Shown here one piece after another: positions 8,176-16,205 of a stretch of DNA of 64,000 nt. The DNA comes from Paractinoplanes maris. GTDB lineage: Bacteria > Actinomycetota > Actinomycetes > Mycobacteriales > Micromonosporaceae. A program made the translations under genes and the position numbers. The notes beneath the pieces were generated by a model. That model worked only from the letters and a program-made list of their open reading frames with translations. It ran no database searches and was not told the origin of the DNA. Within the stretch, counting starts at the first letter, position 1, and each line of letters opens with the position of its first letter. Where the stretch lies: positions 1 to 64,000 of the forward strand of contig NZ_JALPVL010000016.1 of the NCBI RefSeq assembly GCF_023544465.1, written 5' to 3'.

Positions 8176-8913
8176 GTGGCTGCCAGCGTGACATCGCGGG
8201 CGCTGGACCTGTTGGGCGCGTTCGGCCCCGAGCATCGCAGCCTGACGCTGAGCGAGCTCGCCCGCCGGTCCGGGCTGCCGCTGGCCACCGCCCACCGGCT
8301 GGTCGGCGAGCTGCACAAGTGGGGGGCACTGGCCCGGCTGGCCTCGGGGGAATACGTGATCGGGCGCCGGCTGTGGGACCTCGGGCTGCTGGCGCCGGTG
8401 CAGTCGGGGCTGCGGCAGGCGGCGTCGCCGTTCCTGCACGACCTCTACGGGGCGACGCTGGCCACGGTGCACCTCGCGGTCCGCGATCGGGTGGAGGTGC
8501 TCTATGTCGACCGGCTGGCCGGGCACGTGTCGGTCCCGGTGGTCAGCCGGATCGGCTCCCGCCTTCCGCTGCACGCGACCGGGGTGGGCAAGGTCCTTCT
8601 GGCGTACGCCCCGGAGGACGTCCGGGCGGAGGCCTTCAGCCGGCTGACCCGGGTGACCCCGTACACCGTCACCCAGCCGGCCCGGCTGGCCGAGCAGCTG
8701 CGGCGGGTCCGGACCGAGGGGTACGCGACCACCGGCGAGGAGATGAGCCTGGGCGCCTGCTCGGTGGCCGTGCCGGTGCGGGCCGGCCATGACAGCGTGG
8801 TGGCCGCGCTGGGCATCGTCGTGCCGGACCTGCGGCGCGACAAGGCCCGCCTGGTGGCCGCTCTGCGGGTGGCCGCGCAGGGCATCGGTCGTACGCTCGC
8901 TTCCGCTGAGTGA
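8176..8913 (+). CDS. IclR-family regulator of the pca/pob genes
   Basis: 245 residues with an N-terminal winged helix-turn-helix (about 6-60; LTLSELARRSGLPLATAHRL) and a C-terminal IclR effector domain (about 75-240; LPLHATGVGKVLLAY). GTG 8176 is preceded by GGAAGGAG at 8163-8170. The gene is divergent from pcaH and co-directional with pobA 45 bases downstream, so it probably senses protocatechuate, 4-hydroxybenzoate or a pathway intermediate and controls one or both units. PcaR and PobR of actinomycetes belong to this family; which role this one plays cannot be decided by sequence. Confidence 0.85.
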   Translation: MAASVTSRALDLLGAFGPEHRSLTLSELARRSGLPLATAHRLVGELHKWGALARLASGEYVIGRRLWDLGLLAPVQSGLRQAASPFLHDLYGATLATVHLAVRDRVEVLYVDRLAGHVSVPVVSRIGSRLPLHATGVGKVLLAYAPEDVRAEAFSRLTRVTPYTVTQPARLAEQLRRVRTEGYATTGEEMSLGACSVAVPVRAGHDSVVAALGIVVPDLRRDKARLVAALRVAAQGIGRTLASAE

Positions 8914-8958
8914 AAACGGGGCCTTGCCGCCGGACGGGCGCTGCCGTTGGCTGGCAGC

Positions 8959-10119
8959 ATGCGCACCCAGGTCGCCATCATCGGCGCCGGCCCGGCCGGA
9001 CTGCTCCTCGCCCACCTGCTGCACCGCGGCGGCGTCGACGCGGTGGTGATCGAGACCCGCTCCCAGGACTATGTGGCCGCCCGCATCCGGGCCGGCATCC
9101 TGGAGAGCTCGAGCGTCGAGCTGCTCGAGTCAGTGGGGCTCGGTGAGCGGCTCCGGGCCGAGGGGCACGAGCACCGGGGCATCTATCTGCAGATGCCGGG
9201 CGAGCGGCACCACCTCGACTTCGTCGACCTGGCCGGGCGCAGCGTCTGGGTCTATGGCCAGACCGAGGTGCAGAAGGACCTGGTCGGGGCGGGCACGGCC
9301 GAGGTGCATTACGAGGTCACCGACGTGGCGTTGCACGACGTCGACTCCGCCCGGCCGTACGTGACTTTCGCCGACTCGTCCGGTGCCGCGCGACGCCTGG
9401 AGGCGGAGGTCATCGCCGGGTGTGACGGCTCGTTCGGACCGTCCCGCGCGGCGGCGGCGCCCGCGGACTTCTTCGAGCGGGTGTACCCGTACTCGTGGCT
9501 CGGGATCCTGGCCGACGTGGCGCCCTCGACCGATGAGCTGATCTATGCATGGCATCCGAACGGGTTCGCGCTGCACTCGATGCGCTCGGAGACCGTCAGC
9601 CGGCTGTATCTGCAGGTCCCGAACGGGACCGACCCGGCCGACTGGCCCGACGACCGGATCTGGGGTGAGCTGGCGACCCGGCTCGGGGACGGCGAGGACG
9701 GCTGGAAGCTGACGCCGGGGCCGGTGACCGACAAGAGCGTGCTGCCGATGCGCAGCTATGTGCAGACGCCGATGCGGCACGGCCGGCTGTTCCTGGCCGG
9801 GGACGCCGCCCACATCGTGCCGCCGACCGGGGCCAAGGGACTGAACCTCGCCATCGCCGACGTGACGCTGTTGAGCCGGGCGCTGGTCGAGTGGCTGAAG
9901 GCGGGCGACACCCGCCTCGCCGACAGCTACTCCGACGACGCGTTGCGGCGGGTCTGGCGCTGCACGCACTTCTCCTGGTGGATGACGACCATGCTGCACA
10001 CCAGCGGTGACCCCTTCGACGCGCAGTTGCAGCTGGCCCAGCTTCGGTGGGTCACGACCAGCACCGCCGGGGCGACCGGACTGGCGGAGAATTACGCCGG
10101 TCCGCCCATCGGTTTCTGA
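8959..10119 (+). CDS. pobA: 4-hydroxybenzoate 3-monooxygenase
   Basis: A 386-residue flavin monooxygenase making protocatechuate from 4-hydroxybenzoate. The FAD-binding GAGPAG motif sits at residues 9-14, RIRAGILE follows, and GDAAHIVPPTGAKGLN gives the second FAD motif near 280-295. ATG 8959 (MRTQVAII) matches the conserved PobA N-terminus; a TTG four codons earlier is less likely. GCTGCC/GGCAGC around 8940-8957 may fold just before the start and could attenuate read-through from the regulator gene. The product feeds PcaHG, so this gene completes the module. Confidence 0.93.
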   Translation: MRTQVAIIGAGPAGLLLAHLLHRGGVDAVVIETRSQDYVAARIRAGILESSSVELLESVGLGERLRAEGHEHRGIYLQMPGERHHLDFVDLAGRSVWVYGQTEVQKDLVGAGTAEVHYEVTDVALHDVDSARPYVTFADSSGAARRLEAEVIAGCDGSFGPSRAAAAPADFFERVYPYSWLGILADVAPSTDELIYAWHPNGFALHSMRSETVSRLYLQVPNGTDPADWPDDRIWGELATRLGDGEDGWKLTPGPVTDKSVLPMRSYVQTPMRHGRLFLAGDAAHIVPPTGAKGLNLAIADVTLLSRALVEWLKAGDTRLADSYSDDALRRVWRCTHFSWWMTTMLHTSGDPFDAQLQLAQLRWVTTSTAGATGLAENYAGPPIGF

Positions 10120-10237
10120 GGATCATCGCGACTTCTGGAGCTGGGAAGGAGGATCGCGACGCGAAACGGCCCTTGGCTGGATCCGCCGACCACGGACGAC
10201 GATCGTGAGGTGGTCACGGAAAGTCAAGGAGAGAACC

Positions 10238-11764
10238 ATGCGCAAGTGGTGGCCGCTCGTCACGGTCTGTCTGGGCACCTTCATGCTGCTCATCGACGTG
10301 ACCATCGTCAATGTCGCCCTGCCGCCCATGGCGGTGGATCTGCACACCTCGTTCACGGCCCTGCAGTGGGTCGTCGACGGTTACGCTCTGTCGCTGGCCG
10401 TCCTGCTGCTCGGCGCGGGCGCGCTGGGTGACCTGTATGGGCACCGCCGCCTCTATGCGGGCGGGCTCGTCGTCTTCGCCCTCGCCTCGCTGGCCTGCGG
10501 GCTGGCCACCGACGGCGGCACCCTGATCGCCGCCCGGGTCGTGCAGGGTGTCGGCGCGGCCGCCATGTTCACCACCACTTTCGCGCTGCTCAACAGCGCC
10601 TATCAGGGCCGGGAGCGGGGCATCGCGTACGGCGTCTGGGGTGGCGTCTCGGGCGCCGCGGCCGCGGTCGGCCCGGTGCTGGGCGGGGTGCTCACCGAGT
10701 GGCTCGACTGGCGCTGGATCTTCTTCGTCAACCTGCCGATCAGCGTCGTCGCGGTCGTGGCCACGCTCGTCGTGCTGCGCGCCGACCCCGGTCACCGCCG
10801 CGGCCGCTTCGACCTGGCCGGCACGATCACCTTCACCGTCGCGGCGACCGCCCTGACCCTGGCCGTGATCCGGGCCAACACCGAGGGCTGGACGGCCTTC
10901 GCCACCTGGGGTCTGCTGCTGCTCAGCGCGGCCGGCCTGGTCGCCTTCGCGTTCGTCGAGCGCCGCAGCGCCCACCCGATGCTGGATCTCAAGCTGCTGC
11001 GCAACCGCTCGTTCGGCGGCATCCTGATCGGCGCCCTGCTGGTCAACATGGCGGCCTTCGCCGCGTTCACCTACACCTCCATCTGGTTGCAGAGCCTCGT
11101 GGGGCTGTCACCGCTGAAAGCCGGTCTGGTCGGCCTGCCCATGTCGGTGCTGTCGGTGATCGTCTCGGGCATCGCCGGGGCCCGTCTGCACGGCCGCTCC
11201 CCGCGCGTCATCATCGGCGCCGGGCTGCTGCTGATCGGGGCCGGTTCGGCCCTGACGGTGCTGCTGCTCGGGCCCGGTTCGAGCTGGCCCGCGCTGCTCG
11301 CCGGCTATGCCGTGATCGGCGCCGGGGTCGGCCTGGTCATGCCCACGCTGGCCGAGGCCGCGATGGCCGCGGTGCCCCGGGAGCGGGGCGGGATGGCGGC
11401 CGGTGCGGTCAACACGGCCCGGCAGCTGGGCTTCGCGATCGGCATCGCCGTCCTGGGCACAGCCTTCGCCGGACGGGCCCGCGCGCACCTCACCGAAGCC
11501 GGGGTCCCGAACGCCGCGGACGCCGCCCACGGGCTCGCCGGCGGGCAGGCGGCCCGCATCCTGGCCGCGACCCCCGAGGCCGTACGGGGCACAGTGGACA
11601 CCGCCCTGCGCGGCGCGGCCGTGGCCGGGCTCGACGCGGCGTTCCTGGTCGCCGCGGCGGCCGGCGTGGTCGCGGGGATCGCCGTCCTGCTGCTGGTCCG
11701 CCCGGCGCGCGCCGAGCCGCGCTCAGACGATCGGCCCGCGCAGGAGGCCGTTCTCCATCAGTGA
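10238..11764 (+). CDS. MFS transporter, DHA2-like 14-TM drug/proton antiporter
   Basis: 508 residues, about 14 membrane helices. Features of the DHA2 (EmrB/QacA) branch are seen: LIDVTIVNVALPPM in TM1, LGDLYGHRRLY between TM2 and TM3, and the motif C-like stretch GPVLGGVL in TM5. ATG 10238 follows AAGGAGAG (10226-10233). It probably exports a toxic small molecule. Placement after pobA suggests, but does not prove, a link with aromatic compounds. Its last 42 bases overlap the convergent AsnC-type gene, which might regulate it. Confidence 0.85.
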   Translation: MRKWWPLVTVCLGTFMLLIDVTIVNVALPPMAVDLHTSFTALQWVVDGYALSLAVLLLGAGALGDLYGHRRLYAGGLVVFALASLACGLATDGGTLIAARVVQGVGAAAMFTTTFALLNSAYQGRERGIAYGVWGGVSGAAAAVGPVLGGVLTEWLDWRWIFFVNLPISVVAVVATLVVLRADPGHRRGRFDLAGTITFTVAATALTLAVIRANTEGWTAFATWGLLLLSAAGLVAFAFVERRSAHPMLDLKLLRNRSFGGILIGALLVNMAAFAAFTYTSIWLQSLVGLSPLKAGLVGLPMSVLSVIVSGIAGARLHGRSPRVIIGAGLLLIGAGSALTVLLLGPGSSWPALLAGYAVIGAGVGLVMPTLAEAAMAAVPRERGGMAAGAVNTARQLGFAIGIAVLGTAFAGRARAHLTEAGVPNAADAAHGLAGGQAARILAATPEAVRGTVDTALRGAAVAGLDAAFLVAAAAGVVAGIAVLLLVRPARAEPRSDDRPAQEAVLHQ

Positions 11765-12748
11765 GACGGCCAGCTTGACCCGGGTGAACAGGGGCACGGT
11801 CTCACACGTCCGGACCTCGCGGATCGCGGCCACCTCGGTCGTCAGATAGCGGTAGAGCGCCGCCGCGTCCGGGCACAACGCGATCGCCACGAGCGACGCG
11901 GCGCCGGTCACCGCCGAGGCCCAGGCCAGCGGGCGGTGATCGGCGAGCCGGGCCCCGACCGAGGCCAGATCGGTCGGGGCGACGGTGAACCACAGGTAGG
12001 CCACCTCGCGGAAGCCGAGCGCGGCGGTGGCCGTGTCCAGGTCGAAGCGGATGAGCCCGGCCTCGGCCAGCGCCTGCACCCGCAGACCGGCCTTGCGCTG
12101 TGTCCAGCCCGTCGCCTCGGCCAGCGCGGCGTAGCTCGCCCGGCCGTCGTGCCCGAGCGCCACCAGCAGTGGCCGGTCCTCCGGGGTCAGCTCGTCGGTG
12201 CCGGTGGGCCCGGGCACCTCGGGGGCCTCGGCCAGCAGCTCACGTCGCTGGTCACTGCCGAGCTGATCGGTGGCCGTGATCCAATCGGCCTCGCCGAGCC
12301 CGATGAACCGGTGCAGCACCTGATGCGAGCTCAGCGACAACACGTTGGCCGCGCGGGGCAGGTGGTGGAGCAACCCCTCCCGGCTCTCCGGCGACCCCTC
12401 GTCCACGGTCACCTGACAGATCAGCTCGGCGCCGCCGGCCCCGATCGACACCCAGCTCGTGTCGGTGCGCATGGCCAGCGCGGCCGCCGTGGCCGGGGCG
12501 GTCCCGGGACGGCAGCCGATACGCAACAGCCACGAGCTGGTCGTCCCGATCGGGTTGGCGATGCCGAACACCCGGATCAGCCCGTGGGTGCGCATCCGCT
12601 GGTAGCGGCGGGAGACCGTCTGCTCCGACACGCCCAGCACGGCGGCCAGACGGGCGAACGGAACGCGGGGCGACAGCTGCAGCCCGTGGATGATCTGCCG
12701 GTCCAGCCGGTCGATGGTGGCGGGCCCGGCCGGAGTTCTTGCCGGCAC
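11723..12748 (-). CDS. Lrp/AsnC-family regulator with duplicated domains
   Basis: About 341 residues made of two AsnC-like halves. The first winged HTH (IDRLDRQIIHGLQLSPRVPF, then VSEQTVSRRYQRM) starts near residue 12. A second HTH-like segment (EDRPLLVALGHDGRASYAAL) starts near 185, each followed by a RAM-like ligand domain. GTG 12748 is chosen because GGAGGG lies about 12 bases upstream and the start sits just before the HTH; an upstream ATG at 12814 cannot be excluded. The gene is divergent from the UPF0718 permease (149-bp gap) and convergent with the MFS gene. Ligand unknown. Confidence 0.8.
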   Translation of the reverse strand: MPARTPAGPATIDRLDRQIIHGLQLSPRVPFARLAAVLGVSEQTVSRRYQRMRTHGLIRVFGIANPIGTTSSWLLRIGCRPGTAPATAAALAMRTDTSWVSIGAGGAELICQVTVDEGSPESREGLLHHLPRAANVLSLSSHQVLHRFIGLGEADWITATDQLGSDQRRELLAEAPEVPGPTGTDELTPEDRPLLVALGHDGRASYAALAEATGWTQRKAGLRVQALAEAGLIRFDLDTATAALGFREVAYLWFTVAPTDLASVGARLADHRPLAWASAVTGAASLVAIALCPDAAALYRYLTTEVAAIREVRTCETVPLFTRVKLAVSLMENGLLRGPIV

Positions 12749-12897
12749 CGGCGGATCGTACCCTCCGGCGGCCGCCGGCAACCGCCACAAGTGAACATAT
12801 TCGCAGGTCAACACCTATGAGGAAACGCCCCCCGGGGAGCGGGAACGGGCGCCGGAAGCCGCTAGGGTGGGCGCGGCCGACCGCATTGGAGGAGCTT

Positions 12898-13869
12898 TTG
12901 TCCCCGTCCACCCTGGAAACCGAGCGGCCGATCGGCTCGCTGGAAGTGCTGGCCGGCCTGCTCGTGCTGCTGGTGATCTTTCGGGGCCCGCTGTCCGAAC
13001 TGGTCTCCGGGCCGGCCCTGCAGACCTGGACCACCGTGTTCGTGTCGGTGCTGGTGCAGGCGGCGCCGTTCCTGGCCTTCGGAGTGGCGCTCTCGGCGGT
13101 GATCGCGGTGTTCGTGCCGCGGTCGTTCTGGGCCCGGGCGCTGCCGCGGCACCCGGCCCTGGCGGTGCCGGCAGCCGGGCTCGCGGGCGTGGTGCTGCCG
13201 GGCTGTGAGTGCGGCAGCGTGCCGATCGCCGGGTCGCTGATCCGGCGCGGGGTCACGCCGGCCGCGGCGCTGGCCTTCCTGCTGGCGGCACCGGCGATCA
13301 ACCCGATCGTCCTGACGGCCACGGTCATCGCCTTTCCGGGACGCCCCGAGATGGCGGTCGCGCGCGGGCTGGCCAGTCTGGTCGTGGCGGTCCTCCTCGG
13401 CTGGCTGTGGCTGCGCCTGGGACGCAGCGAATGGATCCGGCTGCCGCACCGGCCCGAGCTCGACGGGCCGCAGTGGCCGGCGTTCTGGGCCGCCTGCCGG
13501 CACGACGTGCTGCACGCGGGCGGGTTCCTGGTGATCGGCGCGGCCGCCGCGGCGACGATCAACGTGGTCGTGCCCGAGGCCTGGCTGACCAGCCTGGCCG
13601 CCAACGAGGTGCTGTCGGTCCTCGCGCTGGCCGTCCTGGCCGTGCTGCTGTCGATCTGCAGCGAGGCCGACGCGTTCGTGGCCGCCTCGCTGAGCCAGTT
13701 CTCGCTGACGTCGCGCCTGGTGTTCCTGGTCGTCGGGCCGATGGTCGACCTCAAGCTGATCTCCCTGCAGACCGGCGTGTTCGGGCGGCGCTTCGCGTCC
13801 CGCTTCGCCCCGGCCACCTTCGTGGTGGCCGTCCTGATCGGCACGCTCTTCGGCGTGGTGCTGCTATGA
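12898..13869 (+). CDS. UPF0718 (DUF318) permease, YcgR-like
   Basis: About 323 residues with eight or so membrane helices. Two motifs identify the family: VLPGCECGSVP near residue 100 and CSEADAFVAASL near 260, both with conserved cysteines that could handle metal. The start is TTG 12898, directly after TTGGAGGAGC. Bacillus YcgR belongs here and is paired with YcgQ, as in this operon (see 14159). Substrate unknown; metal or thiol compounds are a reasonable guess only. The stop overlaps the next ORF as ATGA (13866-13869). Confidence 0.85.
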   Translation: MSPSTLETERPIGSLEVLAGLLVLLVIFRGPLSELVSGPALQTWTTVFVSVLVQAAPFLAFGVALSAVIAVFVPRSFWARALPRHPALAVPAAGLAGVVLPGCECGSVPIAGSLIRRGVTPAAALAFLLAAPAINPIVLTATVIAFPGRPEMAVARGLASLVVAVLLGWLWLRLGRSEWIRLPHRPELDGPQWPAFWAACRHDVLHAGGFLVIGAAAAATINVVVPEAWLTSLAANEVLSVLALAVLAVLLSICSEADAFVAASLSQFSLTSRLVFLVVGPMVDLKLISLQTGVFGRRFASRFAPATFVVAVLIGTLFGVVLL

Positions 13870-14162
13870 CCCGTACGCCGTCACCGAGCGCCGCCATCGC
13901 CGCCCCGCCCACCACCAGCGCGGCCCGGCCTGTCGCCACCACCGCCGCCTCGATTACTGCGGCCCCGCCCACTGCCACCGCGGGCCCGCCCGCCGCCGAC
14001 CTCGCGTCTTCCGCCTGCCTGGCCGCCAGTCGTACGTTCACCCCACCCATCGGGCGACGCGCCGGTGCTGTCTTGAGCGAGCCGGCCAGTCGCACGTTCA
14101 TCCCAGCCACTGGGCGACGCGCCGGTGCTGTCTTGAGCGAGCCGGACGGAGCCGCGTTATGA
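13866..14162 (+). CDS. Small low-complexity ORF bridging the permease and its partner
   Basis: 98 codons, Ala/Thr/Pro-rich, with no recognised domain. It begins in an ATGA overlap with the permease stop and ends in an ATGA overlap with the YcgQ-like start (14159-14162), so it is positioned exactly as a coupled cistron. Its last third is an in-frame duplication of a 20-residue block (SRTF...GRRAGAVLSEP). It might be a real peptide, or simply expanded intercistronic DNA kept open to preserve translational coupling. Confidence 0.45.
   Translation: MTRTPSPSAAIAAPPTTSAARPVATTAASITAAPPTATAGPPAADLASSACLAASRTFTPPIGRRAGAVLSEPASRTFIPATGRRAGAVLSEPDGAAL
14026..14145. repeat. 60-bp direct repeat, two copies
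   Basis: Copy 1 (14026-14085) and copy 2 (14086-14145) differ at only a handful of bases. The period of 60 keeps reading frame, so the small ORF gains a second 20-residue block. It looks like a recent tandem duplication in the permease operon. Confidence 0.85.
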
Positions 14163-14872
14163 GCAAGTTGACCCAAGGCGTTGTGCTGTTGCTGTTCGGC
14201 GGGGCCATCCTTCGGGCGTCGGTCACCGATCTCTACCTGCGCTACGTCAAGGAGGGTTTGCGGCCTTTCCTGATCGCTACCGGACTGCTGCTCGTCGCGG
14301 CCGCCGTGATGACGATCTGGTACTCGTTACGGGAATCGTCGGACGCGGCGGACGAGCATGGGCATGAGCACCACGGGCCGGGCGTGGGATGGCTGCTGAT
14401 TTTGCCGGTGCTGGGGTTGCTGCTCGTGGCGCCGCCGGCACTCGGGTCCTATGCGGCCAACCAGGCCGGCAGCGTCGTCGCGGAACCGGCGGGTGGGTCG
14501 GACTATCCCCCGCTGCCGGCCGGTGACCCGGTCGAGCTGAGCATGGTGGACTACGCGTCGCGGGCGCTGTTCGACGCGGGTAAGAGCCTCGACGGGCGCG
14601 AGCTCAGCCTCACCGGATTCATCACCATCGCACCCGACGGCGCACCCATGCTGGCCAGGATGGTTCTGTCGTGCTGCGCGGCCGACGGGCGGCCGATCAA
14701 GATCGGGCTGGACGGGCGGGCGCCGATCGACGTCCCGGCCGACACGTGGGTCCAGGTCACCGGGGTCCACACCGGCCGCACCAGCAAGGACCCGGTCAAC
14801 AACGTCGACGTGGCCTATTTCGACGTGCGGACCTGGCAGGAAGTCGCGCAACCCAAGCAGCCCTACGCATGA
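14159..14872 (+). CDS. TIGR03943/UPF0703 family protein, YcgQ-like
   Basis: 237 residues. Two N-terminal membrane helices (about 10-25 and 38-58) flank the cytoplasmic LRYVKEGLRPF segment. A His-rich loop (DEHGHEHHGPG, about 65-76) and a third helix follow. The C-terminal extracellular part contains LSCCAADGRPI, a vicinal-cysteine motif conserved in the family. The His cluster and cysteine pair suggest a metal-related partner for the UPF0718 permease. Starts in an ATGA overlap. The function is unproven in any organism I know of. Confidence 0.8.
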   Translation: MSKLTQGVVLLLFGGAILRASVTDLYLRYVKEGLRPFLIATGLLLVAAAVMTIWYSLRESSDAADEHGHEHHGPGVGWLLILPVLGLLLVAPPALGSYAANQAGSVVAEPAGGSDYPPLPAGDPVELSMVDYASRALFDAGKSLDGRELSLTGFITIAPDGAPMLARMVLSCCAADGRPIKIGLDGRAPIDVPADTWVQVTGVHTGRTSKDPVNNVDVAYFDVRTWQEVAQPKQPYA

Positions 14873-14990
14873 CGGCTACCGCACAACCCATGTGCCCTGC
14901 GCACGACGGCCACCGCGCAACGCAGTGTGCCCGACGCATGACGGCCGCCGCGCAACCCCCTGTGCCCGGCGCATGACGGCCACCGCGTCA
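14867..14990. repeat. 34-35 bp tandem repeat, four copies
   Basis: GCATGACGGC (or GCACGACGGC) recurs at 14867, 14901, 14936 and 14971, each time followed by CACCGCGCAAC-like sequence and CCTGTGCCC-like sequence. The array starts at the stop of the YcgQ-like gene and ends at the start of the next, and each ATGA in it can be a stop/start junction. Unlike CRISPR there are no unique spacers. Confidence 0.85.
14869..14976 (+). CDS. 35-codon junction ORF made of the tandem repeat
   Basis: Starts in an ATGA overlap with the stop at 14870-14872 and ends in an ATGA overlap with the next start (14973-14976). The peptide (MTATAQPMC... to ...PPVPGA) is entirely encoded by the 34-35 bp repeats and has no domain. 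More likely a by-product of repeat expansion that maintains ribosome flow than a functional protein. Confidence 0.3.
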   Translation: MTATAQPMCPAHDGHRATQCARRMTAAAQPPVPGA

Positions 14991-16091
14991 CCCGAGGCGC
15001 CCGCACCGGCTCGCCGTCGCCGTTGGCCGACCGCCGCCGTTCTGGTGGTCGCGCTCGCGGCCGGGGCTGTCCTGCTGTTCGGCGGCTCGCGCGTCGACCC
15101 GCCGCCGGCGCCGCCTGCCCGCACTGACGCCAAGACTGCCTGGCCGGACGCCGCGCGAGCCGACTTCGCGGCCGGGCTGCCGGACGGGCCGCTGTTCACG
15201 CCGACGATCTTCCTCGACGCGACCACCGCGGTCGGCACGGCGCCGACGCCGCAGGGCTCCGAGTCGCGACTGCTGGTCCGGTCGGGCGACCGATTGCGGG
15301 AGCTGCGCCGGCTGCCGCTGGACCAGCTGCAGTTCGAGGCGTTCACGGCCACCGACGACCAGATCTTCTGGGCCGAGTCGACGGCCGGCAAACCCGCCGT
15401 ACGGCTGTGGACCGCCGACCGCAGCGGAGGCCCGCCCCGGCTGCTGACCGCGGACACCGGGCGATCAGTGTTTTTCGGCAATCAGTACGACCTGGTGGTG
15501 GCGGACGGAAGGCTGCATTGGGCCGCCGCGCCGGGCGACGTCGCCGAGGCCACCGAGGTGCGCTCGGTCCCGGTCGGCGGCGGGCCGGTCACCGTACGGA
15601 GGGAAACCGGTCAATGGGCTCTGTCGGCGTGGCCATGGCTGGTCGACGACGGCAGCACCTCGGGTGAGCCACGACTGCGCAACCTGGCCACCGCGCGGGA
15701 CACGCCGATCGTCTCCGGCGGTCTCGACGTGCTCACCTGCGGTCCGGTCTGGTGCCGGGCGATGGTGATGGGCGAGGAGACCCTGACCCGCATCGACCTG
15801 GTCCGCCCGGACGGCACCGGCCGTCGCAAGATCGCGGGCGGCGCCGCCCAATCGGCGATCACCGACGTCGCCGTGCTGGACCGCTTCGAGATCCTGGCCG
15901 AACCCGGCCCCGACACCGACCTCACCGGCGCCGCGGCGCTGGTCGTCTACGACATCGCCACCGGCCGCACAGTCGACGTCGCCTCGGACGCCGACGGAGC
16001 TTTCTCGAGCGGCGGCCTGCTCTGGTGGTCGACCGCCACCGCCGACGAAGAGATCACCTGGCATTCCCTGGACCTGCGGACAGTGCCGTAG
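14973..16091 (+). CDS. Membrane-anchored hypothetical protein, beta-propeller-like ectodomain
   Basis: About 372 residues. A basic N-terminus (ARRRRWPTA) and a single helix (about 20-40) are followed by an extracellular domain rich in repeated beta-strand patterns such as RLWTADRSGG, LHWAAAPG and LLWWSTATAD. These resemble propeller blades, but I recognise no named family. A Cys pair (TCGPVWC) may be disulphide bonded outside the cell. The ATG is chosen from the repeat-derived ATGA junction; an upstream in-frame start inside the repeats is less plausible. Last gene of the permease operon. Confidence 0.65.
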   Translation: MTATASPEAPAPARRRRWPTAAVLVVALAAGAVLLFGGSRVDPPPAPPARTDAKTAWPDAARADFAAGLPDGPLFTPTIFLDATTAVGTAPTPQGSESRLLVRSGDRLRELRRLPLDQLQFEAFTATDDQIFWAESTAGKPAVRLWTADRSGGPPRLLTADTGRSVFFGNQYDLVVADGRLHWAAAPGDVAEATEVRSVPVGGGPVTVRRETGQWALSAWPWLVDDGSTSGEPRLRNLATARDTPIVSGGLDVLTCGPVWCRAMVMGEETLTRIDLVRPDGTGRRKIAGGAAQSAITDVAVLDRFEILAEPGPDTDLTGAAALVVYDIATGRTVDVASDADGAFSSGGLLWWSTATADEEITWHSLDLRTVP

Positions 16092-16205
16092 CCCCGCCCG
16101 CCTTCGAACCGGGCTTACGGATCATGACAAGTCCCACAGTGCGCGACCTTTCGCCCACCTCAGCGCGTCTCCCTGTCGGAGTTCGCCGATCGTGAGGAAG
16201 CAAGC

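Noticed and set aside
14867..14990. CRISPR-like array
   Set aside because: Units are contiguous and 34-35 bp with no unique spacers, and no cas genes are present; tandem duplication explains it.
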